DNA of 64,000 nucleotides from Rhodanobacter ginsengisoli (GTDB lineage: Bacteria > Pseudomonadota > Gammaproteobacteria > Xanthomonadales > Rhodanobacteraceae): NCBI RefSeq assembly GCF_042657065.1, contig NZ_JBHSNF010000001.1, positions 1,116,001 to 1,180,000 of the forward strand. Direction: 5' to 3'. Each line of letters begins with the position of its first letter. Position 1 is the stretch's first letter. Made by a program: the position numbers and the translations under genes. Below the pieces are notes generated by a model that saw only the letters and a list, made by a program, of their open reading frames with translations, ran no database searches and had not been told where the DNA came from. Of this stretch, positions 43,122 to 52,403 are shown in pieces.

Positions 43122-43862
43122 TCACCAGCCCATGTAGTGCCCGCCGTTGATGGCCAGGTTCGCGCCGGTGATCCAGCTGGCCTGGTCGCCGGTGAAGAAC
43201 GCCACGGCGTGGGCGATCTCATCCGGCCGGCCGAGGCGGCCGAGCGGGATCTGCGCCACGATCTTCTCGCGCACTTCCTCGGGCACGGCCATCACCATGT
43301 CGGTGCCCACGTAGCCGGGCGAGACGGTGTTGACGGTGATGCCGAACTTCGCGTTCTCCTGCGCCAGCGAGATGGTGAAGCCATGCATGCCGGCCTTGGC
43401 CGCGGCGTAGTTGGCCTGGCCGTACTGGCCCTTCTGGCCGTTGATCGAGCTGATCTGCACGATGCGGCCCCACTTGCGTGCGCGCATGCCCTCGATCACC
43501 GGGCGGGTGACGTTGAAGCAGGCGTTCAAGTTGGTGTTCACCACATCCGTCCACTGCTGGTAGTCCATCTTGTGGAAGGTGGAGTCGCGGGTGATGCCTG
43601 CGTTGTTGACCAGGATGTCGACCGGCCCGCACTTGGCCTCGATCGCCCGCACCATCGCCGCGCTGGCGTCCGGGCTGCAGACGTCGCCCTCGACCATGCA
43701 CACCTCGATGCCTTCTTCGGCCATGGCCTTGCGCCAGGCCTCGGCCTTGTTCGCGTCGCGGTAGTTGGTGGCCACGCGGTGTCCCTGACCGGCCAGATAG
43801 CGGACGATCGCCGTGCCGATGCCGCCGGTACCGCCCGTGACCAATGCCGTGCGCTGAGTCAT
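43122..43862 (-). CDS. phbB: Acetoacetyl-CoA reductase
   Basis: The 246-residue short-chain dehydrogenase reduces acetoacetyl-CoA to (R)-3-hydroxybutyryl-CoA with NADPH, the middle step of polyhydroxybutyrate synthesis. It has TGGTGGIGTAI, NNAGITRDSTFHKM, and the catalytic SSINGQKGQYGQANYAAAK. The HKM and YGQANY stretches favour PhbB over FabG. No phaA or phaC is in the window, so the PHB role is inferred. Confidence 0.9.
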   Translation of the reverse strand: MTQRTALVTGGTGGIGTAIVRYLAGQGHRVATNYRDANKAEAWRKAMAEEGIEVCMVEGDVCSPDASAAMVRAIEAKCGPVDILVNNAGITRDSTFHKMDYQQWTDVVNTNLNACFNVTRPVIEGMRARKWGRIVQISSINGQKGQYGQANYAAAKAGMHGFTISLAQENAKFGITVNTVSPGYVGTDMVMAVPEEVREKIVAQIPLGRLGRPDEIAHAVAFFTGDQASWITGANLAINGGHYMGW

Positions 43863-43969
43863 GTTGCCGATCTCCTGTGAGGTGAAGCAGAGGGGTAGCG
43901 CCAGATCATCGCCGATGAATGCTGCAGATCATCGCGCTGCTGTCCGGCACGCTGCTTCTTTATAGCCTC

Positions 43970-44836
43970 TCAGGCGAAAGAATTACCGCTGCATTGCGGC
44001 AAAAGCGCGGGTTCGAAGGCGATCAGCGCGTGCGCCAGCAGGCCGTCCACGTCGGTGACCAGGGTCGGCAGCGGCCGCTGCAGGAAGGCCAGCGCGCGGC
44101 GCAGGGTCGGCGTGGGATCGGCCGGGTCGATCGGCCATGCCTGGGCGGACTTGGACAGCTTGTTGCCGTCGGCGTCGAGTACCACCGGCAGGTGCCGGTA
44201 GGCGGGCGTCGGCAGGCCCAGGCAGCGTTGCAGCCAGATCTGTCGCGCGGTGGAGTCGAGCAGGTCGTGGCCGCGCACTACTTCGGTGATGCCCTGGTAC
44301 GCATCGTCCACCACGCAGGCCAGCTGGTAGGAATAGAAACCGTCGGCGCGGCGTATCACGAAATCGCCGACCAGCTCGCGCAGGTTTTCGCCTTGCGGAC
44401 CCTGCAGCGCATCGTCGAAAGTCACCTCCACATCCGGCACCCGCAGGCGCCACGCGGGGGTGCGTTCCGGCCGGGCCGGCTTGACGCACCGACCATCCCG
44501 ATGGATGCCGCCGCTGGCGGCCAGTTCGCTGCGGCTGCAGGTGCACGGGAACACCAGGTCGGCCGTGCGCAGCTGCTCGAACGCGGCGTCATACGCCGCC
44601 TTGCGCTGCGACTGGAACAGCGTCGGTGCATCCGCCACCAGGCCAAACGCCGGCAGCGTGGCGAGGATGCTGGCGGCCGCGCCGGCGACCTCGCGCGGCG
44701 GGTCGATGTCCTCCATCCGCAGCAGCCACTGGCCATTGGCATGGCGTGCACACAACCAGCTGCCGACGGCGGCGACCAGCGAGCCGAAATGCAGTTGTCC
44801 GGTGGGGGAGGGAGCAAAGCGGCCGCGGTAGGTCAT
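43970..44836 (-). CDS. gluQ: Glutamyl-queuosine tRNA(Asp) synthetase
   Basis: GluQRS attaches glutamate to the queuosine base of tRNA-Asp. The 288-residue protein is a truncated glutamyl-tRNA synthetase with RFAPSPTGQLHFGS (HIGH-like) and KLSKS, and without the anticodon-binding domain. The zinc site appears as CTCS plus later residues. Length fits the family. It diverges from htpX. Confidence 0.93.
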   Translation of the reverse strand: MTYRGRFAPSPTGQLHFGSLVAAVGSWLCARHANGQWLLRMEDIDPPREVAGAAASILATLPAFGLVADAPTLFQSQRKAAYDAAFEQLRTADLVFPCTCSRSELAASGGIHRDGRCVKPARPERTPAWRLRVPDVEVTFDDALQGPQGENLRELVGDFVIRRADGFYSYQLACVVDDAYQGITEVVRGHDLLDSTARQIWLQRCLGLPTPAYRHLPVVLDADGNKLSKSAQAWPIDPADPTPTLRRALAFLQRPLPTLVTDVDGLLAHALIAFEPALLPQCSGNSFA

Positions 44837-44938
44837 GCGAATATTCTAGGGTGACTCGGTGGCCGGCTAGTGCGACATAGTGACCGGGAAATGGCCGCCA
44901 GCGGAAGTCGACGGCGAAGATGTGGCGGCCGTCACACC

Positions 44939-44966
44939 CTTGAAACGGCCGCTTGCCGCCCCGAAT
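44939..44966 (+). promoter_or_regulatory. Sigma-32 (heat-shock) promoter of htpX
   Basis: CTTGAAA (44939-44945), 13 nt, then CCCCGAAT (44959-44966) closely fits the RpoH consensus. Transcription should begin near 44972, about 50 nt before the htpX start. Confidence 0.8.
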
Positions 44967-44991
44967 AATCAGGGGCGGCAAATGCCGCCCC
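44955..44991 (+). promoter_or_regulatory. Three-arm GC repeat over the htpX promoter and 5' end
   Basis: GCCGCCCC (44955-44962), GGGGCGGC (44972-44979) and GCCGCCCC (44984-44991) allow two exclusive pairings. The first spans the -10 box in DNA; the second makes a GGGGCGGCA/TGCCGCCCC hairpin at the very start of the predicted mRNA. Confidence 0.55.
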
Positions 44992-45023
44992 GTTCCTTCA
45001 TGACTGCCACCCGAGAGACAGCC

Positions 45024-45917
45024 ATGCGTCGCATTGCATTGTTCATCGCCACCAACCTTGCCGTCCTGCTGCTGTTGAGCATCGTCTGCCGTATCTTCGG
45101 CATCGATCAGATGGCGGCGGCTCGTGGCTATGGCGGCATGGGCGGCCTGCTGGCATTTGCCGCGGTGTTCGGCATGGGCGGCGCGTTCATCTCGCTGGCC
45201 CTGTCGAAGTGGATCGCCAAGCGCTCCACCGGCGCGCGGGTGATCGCCCAGCCGCAGAACGAGACCGAGCGCTGGCTGCTGGATGCCGTGCGCCGGCACG
45301 CGCAGGCGGCCGGCATCGGCATGCCCGAGGTGGCGATCTACGACGCACCGGAGATGAACGCGTTCGCCACCGGCATGACCAAGAACAGTGCGCTGGTCGC
45401 CGTCAGCAGTGGCCTGCTGCAGCAGATGAATCGCGAGCAGGTCAACGCCGTGCTCGGCCACGAGATCGGCCATGTGGCGAACGGCGACATGGTCACGCTG
45501 ACCCTGATCCAGGGCGTGCTCAACACGCTGGTGATCCTGGCCGCGCGCCTCGTCGGTCGCGCGGTGGACAGCTGGCTCTCCGGCAGCAGCAACAACCGCG
45601 GCGGCGGCCTCGGCTACTTCGTGGTGGTGATGGTGCTGCAGGTGGTGTTCGGCCTGTTCGCCTCGATGATCGTGGCGGCGTTTTCGCGTTGGCGCGAGTT
45701 CCGCGCCGATGCGGCCGGTGCGACATTCGCCGGCCGCGGTGCGATGATCTCCGCACTGCAGCGGTTGCAGGCGAACCACGGCGCCAGCACGCTGCCCGGC
45801 ACGATCGCCGCCTTCGGCATCTCCGGCCCGCTGGCCGAGGGCCTGAAGGCGCTGTTCATGAGTCATCCGCCGCTGGACCAGCGCATCGCCGTGCTGCAGG
45901 GCGGCGCTCGCGCCTGA
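45024..45917 (+). CDS. htpX: Membrane zinc metalloprotease HtpX
   Basis: HtpX degrades misfolded inner-membrane proteins with FtsH. The 297-residue protein has two N-terminal membrane helices, the zinc motif HEIGHVANGD, two more helices, and the third-ligand region FRADAAGATF. The start at 45024 follows GAGAGA and gives the usual family N-terminus MRRIALFIATNLAVL. A sigma-32 promoter lies just upstream. htpG follows after 108 nt and may be partly read through. Confidence 0.95.
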   Translation: MRRIALFIATNLAVLLLLSIVCRIFGIDQMAAARGYGGMGGLLAFAAVFGMGGAFISLALSKWIAKRSTGARVIAQPQNETERWLLDAVRRHAQAAGIGMPEVAIYDAPEMNAFATGMTKNSALVAVSSGLLQQMNREQVNAVLGHEIGHVANGDMVTLTLIQGVLNTLVILAARLVGRAVDSWLSGSSNNRGGGLGYFVVVMVLQVVFGLFASMIVAAFSRWREFRADAAGATFAGRGAMISALQRLQANHGASTLPGTIAAFGISGPLAEGLKALFMSHPPLDQRIAVLQGGARA

Positions 45918-46025
45918 CCCCTCTCCCGCGGGATAGGCGTGCGAGGGGTCGGCAGCGTCGACACCTCGCCAACACCTGTTTTGTTCCATCTTCAATCCTT
46001 CAAGTCTGATGAGAGTCGCCCACGC

Positions 46026-47894
46026 ATGAACGCACCCGCCGAAACCCGCAAGTTCGAAGCCGAAGTCGCCCAGGTGCTGCACCTGGTCACGCACTCGCTG
46101 TACTCGCACAAGGAGATCTTCCTGCGCGAGCTGATCTCCAACGCCTCCGACGCCTGCGACAAGCTGCGCTTCGAGTCGATCGCGAACCCGGAGTTGTCCG
46201 CCGGCGACAGCGAGCTGCACATCGACGTGAGCTGGGATCCGGCCGCGCGCACCATCACCGTGCGCGACAACGGCGTTGGCATGAATCGCGACGAGGTGGT
46301 GGCCAACATCGGCACCATCGCCAGCTCCGGCACGCGCCGTTTCCTCGAGGCGATGTCGGGCCAGCAGAAGGCGGATGCGCGCCTGATCGGCCAGTTCGGC
46401 GTGGGCTTCTATTCCGCCTTCGTGGTCGCCGACAAGGTCACCGTGCTGAGCCGTCGCGCCGATGCGCCGGCGTCCGAGGGCGTGAAGTGGGAAAGCGACG
46501 GCAAGGGCGAGTATTCGCTCGAGCAGGTCGAGCTGGCCGAACGCGGCACCTCGGTCATCCTGCACCTGAAGGCCGACGAGGACGAGTTCCTCAAGAGCTG
46601 GCAGCTGCGCTCGCTGATCCGCAAGTATTCCGATCACGTTGCCTTCCCGATCCGCATGCCCAAGGAGAAGGACGACAAGCCCACCGACGAGTGGGAAACC
46701 GCCAACACCGCCTCGGCGCTTTGGACCAAGCCCAAGGCCGACATCTCCGACGAGGACTACCAGAGCTTCTACAAGTCGCTCGGCCACGACTTCAACGACG
46801 CGCTGGCCTGGACGCACAACCGCGTCGAGGGCAGCCAGAGCTTCACCACCCTGCTGTATCTGCCCTCGCAGCCGCCGTTCGACCTGATGATGGGCGGCCG
46901 CGACGAGCGCAAGGGACTGAAGCTGTACATCAAGCGCGTGTTCGTGATGGACGCCGCCGAGGAACTGCTGCCGAACTACCTGCGCTTCGTGCGCGGCGTG
47001 GTCGACGCCGACGACCTGCCGCTCAACGTCAGCCGCGAACTGCTGCAGAAGAACCGCCAGCTCGACCGCATCAAGGCCGCCTGCGTCAAGCGCGTACTCG
47101 ACCTGATCGAGAAGCTGGCCAAGGACGAGCCGGAAAAATTCGCCACGTTCTACCAGGCGTTCGGCAACACGCTCAAGGAAGGCATCAGCGAGGACGCCAA
47201 CAACCGCGAGCGCATCGCCAAGCTGCTGCGCTTCGCCTCGACCAGGGGCGAGGCGGCCAGGCAGGATGTCTCGCTGGACGACTACATCGGCCGCATGCCC
47301 GTGGGCCAGGACGCGATCTGGTACATCACCGCCGACAGCTACGCCGCCGCCGCGGGCAGCCCGCAGCTGGAAGCATTCAAGGCCAAGGGCATCGAAGTGC
47401 TGCTGATGTTCGACCGCATCGACGAGTGGATGATCGGCAGCCTGAGCGAGTACGAGGGCAAGAAGCTCAAGAGCGTGGCCAAGGGCGACGTGCCGCTGGA
47501 CGAGGCCGACAAGAAAAAGCAGGAGGAGGCCAGCAAGGAGGCCGAGCCGCTGCTGAAGAAGCTCAAGGACCTGCTCGGCGATCGCGTGGGTGAGGTGAAG
47601 GTTTCCGCCCGCCTCACCGACTCGCCTTCGTGCCTGGCCCTCAGCGACTACGAGATGGCGCCGCATCTGGCCCGCCTGCTGCGCGAGGCCGGCCAGGACC
47701 TGCCCGAGTCCAGGCCCACGCTGGAGATCAATCCGGCGCACGCCCTGGTCAAGCGGGTGGAAGCCGAGGCCGACGAGGCCAAGGCGCGCGACCTCGCCAC
47801 CCTGCTGCTGGAGCAGGCGGAGATTTCCGCGGGCGCGCAGCTGCCGGACCCGGCGGCGTTCGTGCAGCGGATGAACCGGGTGCTGCTGGGATAA
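46026..47894 (+). CDS. htpG: Chaperone HtpG (Hsp90)
   Basis: The 622-residue protein is a full-length bacterial Hsp90. Family marks are HSLYSHKEIFLRELISNASDA, the ATPase motifs DNGVGM and GQFGVGFYSAFVV, the middle domain with LPLNVSRELLQ, and a C-terminal dimer domain. The start at 46026 gives MNAPAETRKFEAEV. No separate sigma-32 promoter is obvious in the 108 nt before it, so the htpX promoter may serve both. An 8-bp inverted repeat (45916-45950) overlaps the htpX stop. Confidence 0.96.
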   Translation: MNAPAETRKFEAEVAQVLHLVTHSLYSHKEIFLRELISNASDACDKLRFESIANPELSAGDSELHIDVSWDPAARTITVRDNGVGMNRDEVVANIGTIASSGTRRFLEAMSGQQKADARLIGQFGVGFYSAFVVADKVTVLSRRADAPASEGVKWESDGKGEYSLEQVELAERGTSVILHLKADEDEFLKSWQLRSLIRKYSDHVAFPIRMPKEKDDKPTDEWETANTASALWTKPKADISDEDYQSFYKSLGHDFNDALAWTHNRVEGSQSFTTLLYLPSQPPFDLMMGGRDERKGLKLYIKRVFVMDAAEELLPNYLRFVRGVVDADDLPLNVSRELLQKNRQLDRIKAACVKRVLDLIEKLAKDEPEKFATFYQAFGNTLKEGISEDANNRERIAKLLRFASTRGEAARQDVSLDDYIGRMPVGQDAIWYITADSYAAAAGSPQLEAFKAKGIEVLLMFDRIDEWMIGSLSEYEGKKLKSVAKGDVPLDEADKKKQEEASKEAEPLLKKLKDLLGDRVGEVKVSARLTDSPSCLALSDYEMAPHLARLLREAGQDLPESRPTLEINPAHALVKRVEAEADEAKARDLATLLLEQAEISAGAQLPDPAAFVQRMNRVLLG

Positions 47895-47917
47895 GACGCG
47901 CCGCGCCGTCTTGAAGT

Positions 47918-47948
47918 GAGAAAGCCCGCCACCCGGCGGGCTTTTCTC
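47918..47948 (+). terminator. Intrinsic terminator after htpG
   Basis: AAAGCCCGCC and GGCGGGCTTTT form a long stem with loop ACCC and a T-rich tail, 24 nt after the stop. Confidence 0.9.
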
Positions 47949-48073
47949 TTGCGGGCGCGGCATGCCGTGCGGTGGCGGGTCGAGTTGGCGGCGAGGGTGG
48001 CGTAAGCTGTGCCGCGCTCTCGTCGGCACCCGCCCGTCAACGACCGCCGTCCTTCCTCGACTTGCTTGATCGC

Positions 48074-48268
48074 ATGCTTTGCACCGACTGCCAATCCGGT
48101 TACCACGCGCCCTATGACCGCTTCGAGCGCCTCGCGACGAAGCCTGACGTGCCGAGCTTCCTGATGCGCTGCCGGCAGTGTGCGGCGTTGTGGAACGAGA
48201 GTTCCGGCGTACCGGAACTGCTCACGCGAACCCATGCGCGCTGGCTGTATCCGACGGCGCGGATCTAG
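48074..48268 (+). CDS. Small zinc-ribbon protein
   Basis: The 64-residue product has two CxxC pairs, CTDC at residues 3-6 and CRQC near residue 34, the pattern of a zinc ribbon. I know no named family. No strong ribosome-binding site is visible before the ATG at 48074. It faces the M35-type gene with 98 nt between the two stops. Confidence 0.55.
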   Translation: MLCTDCQSGYHAPYDRFERLATKPDVPSFLMRCRQCAALWNESSGVPELLTRTHARWLYPTARI

Positions 48269-48366
48269 CCGCGGTCCGTCGTTCCCGGTTCACCGGTACA
48301 ACGGGAGTGGATCGACCACGGCCCCGGTGCAGTGTCCCCGCGGGGAAAGCCGCGTAATTCCGCGGG

Positions 48367-49287
48367 CTAGTTGTAGCGCGCGATCAGCGACTGGTCGACG
48401 TTGTAGCCACCCGGAACGAAGGCAGGGCGATCCCTGAGCTCGGCTTCGCTGAAGTTTCTCCAGTCGCCGGCTTCCTCATTCGAGCGGTATTCGCAGATGT
48501 AGAACGCCCAGTTGTCGGCGTTGTTCAGCACCTTGCCGCACTCCGTGTCGCTGTCGGCCATCTTGATGCATTCGTAGCCGTAGGCATCCTTGCCCCGAGT
48601 CGATACCGCGTCTACCGTGTCCAGGAACCAGTGCGTCATCTCGTGGACGATGGTGCAGACCCGTTCGCCCCAGCTGTAGCGGTCGTAGGTCACTCCCCGG
48701 CCCAGCTGGATGCGGCAGGTCGGCCCGCCCCGCAGCGGATCGGTGGTGGAAATGCCCCCCATGGTCTCGCCGTTGGTGCATTGAAAGATGACGTTGGCGA
48801 GACCGGCGACGCCCCGATGCAGCTCCCCGCAGCGGCGGTGGATGGTCGCCAGCGCGTCGCGGCTGGTGGCCTTCGTGCCGAACCACTTCCGCGCATTGCC
48901 GTCGCTCTTGAAGGTGGCCGCCTTGCGGATGAGGGACTCGGCGGCGACCAGCATCTTCTGCATTTCGGTGGCTTTCAGCAATCTGCCCGCGTAGGTCAGC
49001 AAGGGCGGCTCCAGCACCTTGCCGGTGGCACCGCCGGCCGACGTCACCGTATAGCCGGCGAAGCCGCCGTTCCTGAATTCGCCGACGTCGCCGCGATCGA
49101 CCGAAATCTTCACGCCGAGGATGGGATTCCGCTGGCCGGCGATTCGCACGTTGCTCGCCGATTGCACCACCCCGCGCAGATCGCCCTTGAGGCCCTGCAG
49201 CTTCACGACCTCGTTCGGGGCGAAGACGCCTGCCACGTCGACAAGGGGGAATACCTTCGGGGCCATTTCGATGGAAGCCGTAGCCAT
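48367..49287 (-). CDS. M35/aspzincin-type metallo-endopeptidase without signal peptide
   Basis: The 306-residue protein has the aspzincin pattern HEMTH (215-219) with the aspartate ligand in GKDAYGYE (Asp234), as in deuterolysin and lysine-specific endopeptidases. The first 90 residues are beta-like and unrecognised (ILGVKISVDRGDVGEFRNGG). Family members are usually exported, but no signal peptide is seen, which suggests release by a specialised route or lysis. AGGAGC lies 4 nt before the ATG. No immunity-like gene is directly adjacent on the same strand. Confidence 0.78.
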   Translation of the reverse strand: MATASIEMAPKVFPLVDVAGVFAPNEVVKLQGLKGDLRGVVQSASNVRIAGQRNPILGVKISVDRGDVGEFRNGGFAGYTVTSAGGATGKVLEPPLLTYAGRLLKATEMQKMLVAAESLIRKAATFKSDGNARKWFGTKATSRDALATIHRRCGELHRGVAGLANVIFQCTNGETMGGISTTDPLRGGPTCRIQLGRGVTYDRYSWGERVCTIVHEMTHWFLDTVDAVSTRGKDAYGYECIKMADSDTECGKVLNNADNWAFYICEYRSNEEAGDWRNFSEAELRDRPAFVPGGYNVDQSLIARYN

Positions 49288-49577
49288 GTCGTGCTCCTGA
49301 AGCGTGGATGCCGGATGTTCGGGACAAAAAAATCGAGCCTAGAGTGCCCGTTCCGGGTGGCGAAGTGAATGTCGTTTTTTCCTAGGAGTCCGGCGGCCGC
49401 ATGCAGACACCTTCCGGCCCGACCGGCGGATGCGGGAGCATCGGCTCCGGTCCTCCGAGGGGGTCTGGCCATGCGCGGCACGCCATCACGGCGAACCGCT
49501 CCAGGGGGTGCCTGTTACCGGGACGAAACTTTGCGCAGAATGCACCGGTCCGCATCGTCCATGCATCGGAGCTCAAC

Positions 49578-50384
49578 ATGTCAACGAACGCAGCCCTCTT
49601 CCGCCAGTTGCATGCCGGTCCGCAGCCGCTGCGGCTGCCCAATGCCTGGGACGCCGGCAGCGCCCGGCTGTTCGAAAGCCTGGGCGCCACGGCCATCGCC
49701 ACCACCAGCGCGGGGCTGGCGTGGGCGCTCGGTTACGCGGATGGAGGGAAGCTGCCGGTGGACGCCGCGATCCACGCCGCGGCCGGCATCGCGCGCGTGC
49801 TCAAGGTGCCGTTGTCGGTCGACATGGAAAACGGCTACGCCGACGACCCCGTGGCGGTCGGCGAGACGATCCGGCGACTGCTCGACGTCGGTGTCGCCGG
49901 CATCAATATCGAGGACGGCACCGACGCGCCGATTGCGCTGGCCGCGAAGATCGAGGCAATCAGGAACACCGCCGCGAAGATGGGCGCGGACATCTTCGTC
50001 AACGCCCGCACCGACGTGTACCTGGCCAGCCTGGCCGACGCCTCGCGCCGGGTCGATGAAACGCTGTCGCGCGGCGCGGTCTATCGCGCGGCCGGCGCCG
50101 ATGGCCTGTTCGTTCCCGGCCTGCACGAACCGGCGGAGATCCAGGCCATCGTGGCGGGCGTGGACCTGCCGCTCAACCTGATGGCCTGGCCGGAACTGCT
50201 GCCGGTCCACGAGCTGGGCCGGCTCGGCGTGCGGCGCTTCAGTGCGGGCTCCGGCATCGCGCAGATGCTGTGGGGGCACGCCGAAACACTGGCGCGGGAT
50301 TTCCTCGACAACGGGCGCTCCGAGTCGCTGGCCGAGGGCGCCATGCCTTATGGGCGGATCCAGGCCCTGTTTGCCGACAGGTAG
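49578..50384 (+). CDS. Isocitrate lyase/PEP mutase-family protein
   Basis: The 268-residue TIM-barrel protein has LPNAWDAGSARLFESLG, TTSAGLAWALGY, VDMENGYADDP and INIEDG, typical of the PEP mutase/isocitrate lyase superfamily. The classic KKCGH lyase motif is absent, so it is a related C-C or P-C bond enzyme of unknown substrate. GGAGC precedes the start. Confidence 0.88.
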   Translation: MSTNAALFRQLHAGPQPLRLPNAWDAGSARLFESLGATAIATTSAGLAWALGYADGGKLPVDAAIHAAAGIARVLKVPLSVDMENGYADDPVAVGETIRRLLDVGVAGINIEDGTDAPIALAAKIEAIRNTAAKMGADIFVNARTDVYLASLADASRRVDETLSRGAVYRAAGADGLFVPGLHEPAEIQAIVAGVDLPLNLMAWPELLPVHELGRLGVRRFSAGSGIAQMLWGHAETLARDFLDNGRSESLAEGAMPYGRIQALFADR

Positions 50385-50427
50385 GGGCCGAACCCGGTCG
50401 AGGCGATGCGCGGCGGTGCGGAGCGCC

Positions 50428-51324
50428 TCAGGTCTCGCGGATGAAATCGACAAAGGCCCGCAGCGGCGAGGGCAGGTGGCGGCGGCCGGAGTAATACAGA
50501 TACGGACCACTGAAGCTTTGCCACCACGGCTCGAGCACCGGCACCAGTGCGCCGCTGTCGATGTGCGGGCGCAGCCAGTCCTCGAACAGGTGGATGATGC
50601 CCAGGCCGTCGATGGCCGCCTGTACCGCCAGATCGAAGGCGGCGCCCAGGCGCACCTGCAACGGGCCGGGCGGGTCGATGCGCACGATCTCGCCGTCGCG
50701 CTCGAACTCCCACGCCGGAATCGCGCCGCCGGAGAACTGCCCGCGCATGCAGGCATGCTGCAGCAGGTCGCGCGGATGTTCCGGGCGACCGTGCGCCTCC
50801 AGATAGTCGGGCGCGGCGGCGGTGATCATGCGTTGCGTGCGCGGACCGATCGGCAGCGCGATCATGTCCTGCTCCAGCCGCTCGTCGTAGCGGATGCCGG
50901 CATCGCAATTGGCGGCCAGCAGGTCGACCAGGCTGTCCTCGACGATCACCTCCAGCCGGATCTCGGGGTAGCGCTTGAGGAACGGCGTGACGATCGGCGG
51001 CAGCACCGTGCGCGCCACGTTGGCCGGCACGTTGAGCCGCAGCGTGCCGGCAGGGCGGTCGCGGAAGTGGTTGACCACGTCCAGTGAGGCTTCCACTTCG
51101 GCCAGCGCCGGGGCCAGCCGCTCGGCCAGGCGCGCGCCCGCCTCGGTGGGCGACACGCTGCGCGTGGTGCGATGGAGCAGGCGCATGCCCAGCCGCGTTT
51201 CCAGTCGTCGCACCGCCTCGCTGAGCCGGGAGGCCGAATCGCTGCCGCTACGTGCGGCCTCGCGAAAGCCGCCCGCCTGCACCACCGAGAGAAACGCGTA
51301 GAGATCCTGCAGCTCGGCCGCCAT
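50428..51324 (-). CDS. LysR-family transcriptional regulator
   Basis: The 298-residue protein has a LysR winged helix (LYAFLSVVQAGGFREAARSGS, LSEAVRRLETRLGMRLLHRTTRS) and an effector domain. The type is close to regulators that sit opposite oxidoreductase genes. It diverges from the aldo/keto reductase gene with a 105-nt gap, so it most likely controls it. Confidence 0.92.
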   Translation of the reverse strand: MAAELQDLYAFLSVVQAGGFREAARSGSDSASRLSEAVRRLETRLGMRLLHRTTRSVSPTEAGARLAERLAPALAEVEASLDVVNHFRDRPAGTLRLNVPANVARTVLPPIVTPFLKRYPEIRLEVIVEDSLVDLLAANCDAGIRYDERLEQDMIALPIGPRTQRMITAAAPDYLEAHGRPEHPRDLLQHACMRGQFSGGAIPAWEFERDGEIVRIDPPGPLQVRLGAAFDLAVQAAIDGLGIIHLFEDWLRPHIDSGALVPVLEPWWQSFSGPYLYYSGRRHLPSPLRAFVDFIRET

Positions 51325-51363
51325 TGTCCTGCACTCCGTACAACCCGTGCCGATTGTGCCGGA

Positions 51364-51392
51364 TTATCAGATGGTCGCGTGGTGCCTATAGT
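51364..51392 (+). promoter_or_regulatory. Promoter of the aldo/keto reductase gene
   Basis: TTATCA (51364-51369) and TATAGT (51387-51392) are separated by 17 nt, 37 nt before the reductase start. It lies inside the gap shared with the divergent LysR gene. Confidence 0.5.
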
Positions 51393-51429
51393 TCATCCCG
51401 TCCCCACCCTCGTGATCCCGGAGCACTCC

Positions 51430-52299
51430 ATGAACAAGCTGGCGCAGGCAGGCAACTTTTCGCTCGGCGATCGCACCGTCCACCGCGTGGGCTACGGCGC
51501 CATGCAGCTGGCCGGGCCCGGCGTGTACGGCCCACCCAGGGACCACGCCGCCGCGCTGGCGGTGTTGCGCGAAGCGGTGGCCGCCGGCGTCAACCACATC
51601 GACACCAGCGACTTCTACGGCCCGCACGTCACCAACCGGCTCATTCGTGAGGCGCTGCACCCGTACGCCGACGAGCTGGTGATCGTCACCAAGGTGGGCG
51701 CGCGGCGCGGCGAGGATGCCTCGTGGCATCCGGCACAGAGCCCGGCCGAGCTGGTGCGGGCGGTGCACGACAATCTGCGCAACCTCGGGCTGGACGTATT
51801 GGACGTGGTCAACCTGCGCATCATGGGCGACGTCCATGCGCCGGCCGAAGGTTCGATCGAGCCGCAGTTCAGCGCGCTGGCCGAGCTGCAGCAGCAGGGT
51901 TTGATCCGGCACCTGGGCCTGAGCAACGTCACCCCCAGCCAGGTCGCCGAAGCGCAGCGCATCGCGCCGGTGGTCTGTGTGCAAAACCAGTTCAACCTCG
52001 CTCATCGCGCGGACGATGCCTTCGTCGATGCGCTCGCCGCCCAGGGCATCGCCTACGTGCCGTTCTTCCCGCTGGGCGGTTTCACGCCGCTGCAATCGCA
52101 GACGTTGTCGGACGTGGCCACCAGCCTCGGGACCACACCGATGCAGGTGGCGCTGGCCTGGTTGCTGGCGCGGGCACCCAACATCCTGTTGATCCCCGGC
52201 ACGTCGTCGCTGGGGCATTTGCGCGAGAACCTGGCGGTGGCGGGGTTGCGGTTGGGGGAGGAGGTGATGGTGGCGTTGGATGGCATCGGCAGGGCGTGA
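51430..52299 (+). CDS. Aldo/keto reductase
   Basis: The 289-residue protein has the aldo/keto reductase fold with HRVGYGAMQLAGPGVYG at the N-terminus, the catalytic Asp/Tyr region NHIDTSDFYGPHVTN, and the lysine in IVTKVGAR. A cofactor loop is in PGTSSLGHLREN. The substrate is unknown. It is divergent from a LysR regulator that probably induces it. Confidence 0.92.
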   Translation: MNKLAQAGNFSLGDRTVHRVGYGAMQLAGPGVYGPPRDHAAALAVLREAVAAGVNHIDTSDFYGPHVTNRLIREALHPYADELVIVTKVGARRGEDASWHPAQSPAELVRAVHDNLRNLGLDVLDVVNLRIMGDVHAPAEGSIEPQFSALAELQQQGLIRHLGLSNVTPSQVAEAQRIAPVVCVQNQFNLAHRADDAFVDALAAQGIAYVPFFPLGGFTPLQSQTLSDVATSLGTTPMQVALAWLLARAPNILLIPGTSSLGHLRENLAVAGLRLGEEVMVALDGIGRA

Positions 52300-52403
52300 T
52301 GCGTTTTGGCGTGGCCGCACGGCCGTCTGATTCATCGCGTTGGTCTTGCTGATCAAACGAGGTGCCTGAGGATGCCGGCCAACTGGAGGGCCTTCTTAAT
52401 TTG

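Noticed and set aside
44589..48029. A very long open frame on the minus strand (over 1,100 codons) covering htpX and htpG
   Set aside because: It is antisense to two well-recognised heat-shock genes. Its translation is Arg/Gln/His/Ala-rich with no family match. Such frames are common at this GC content.
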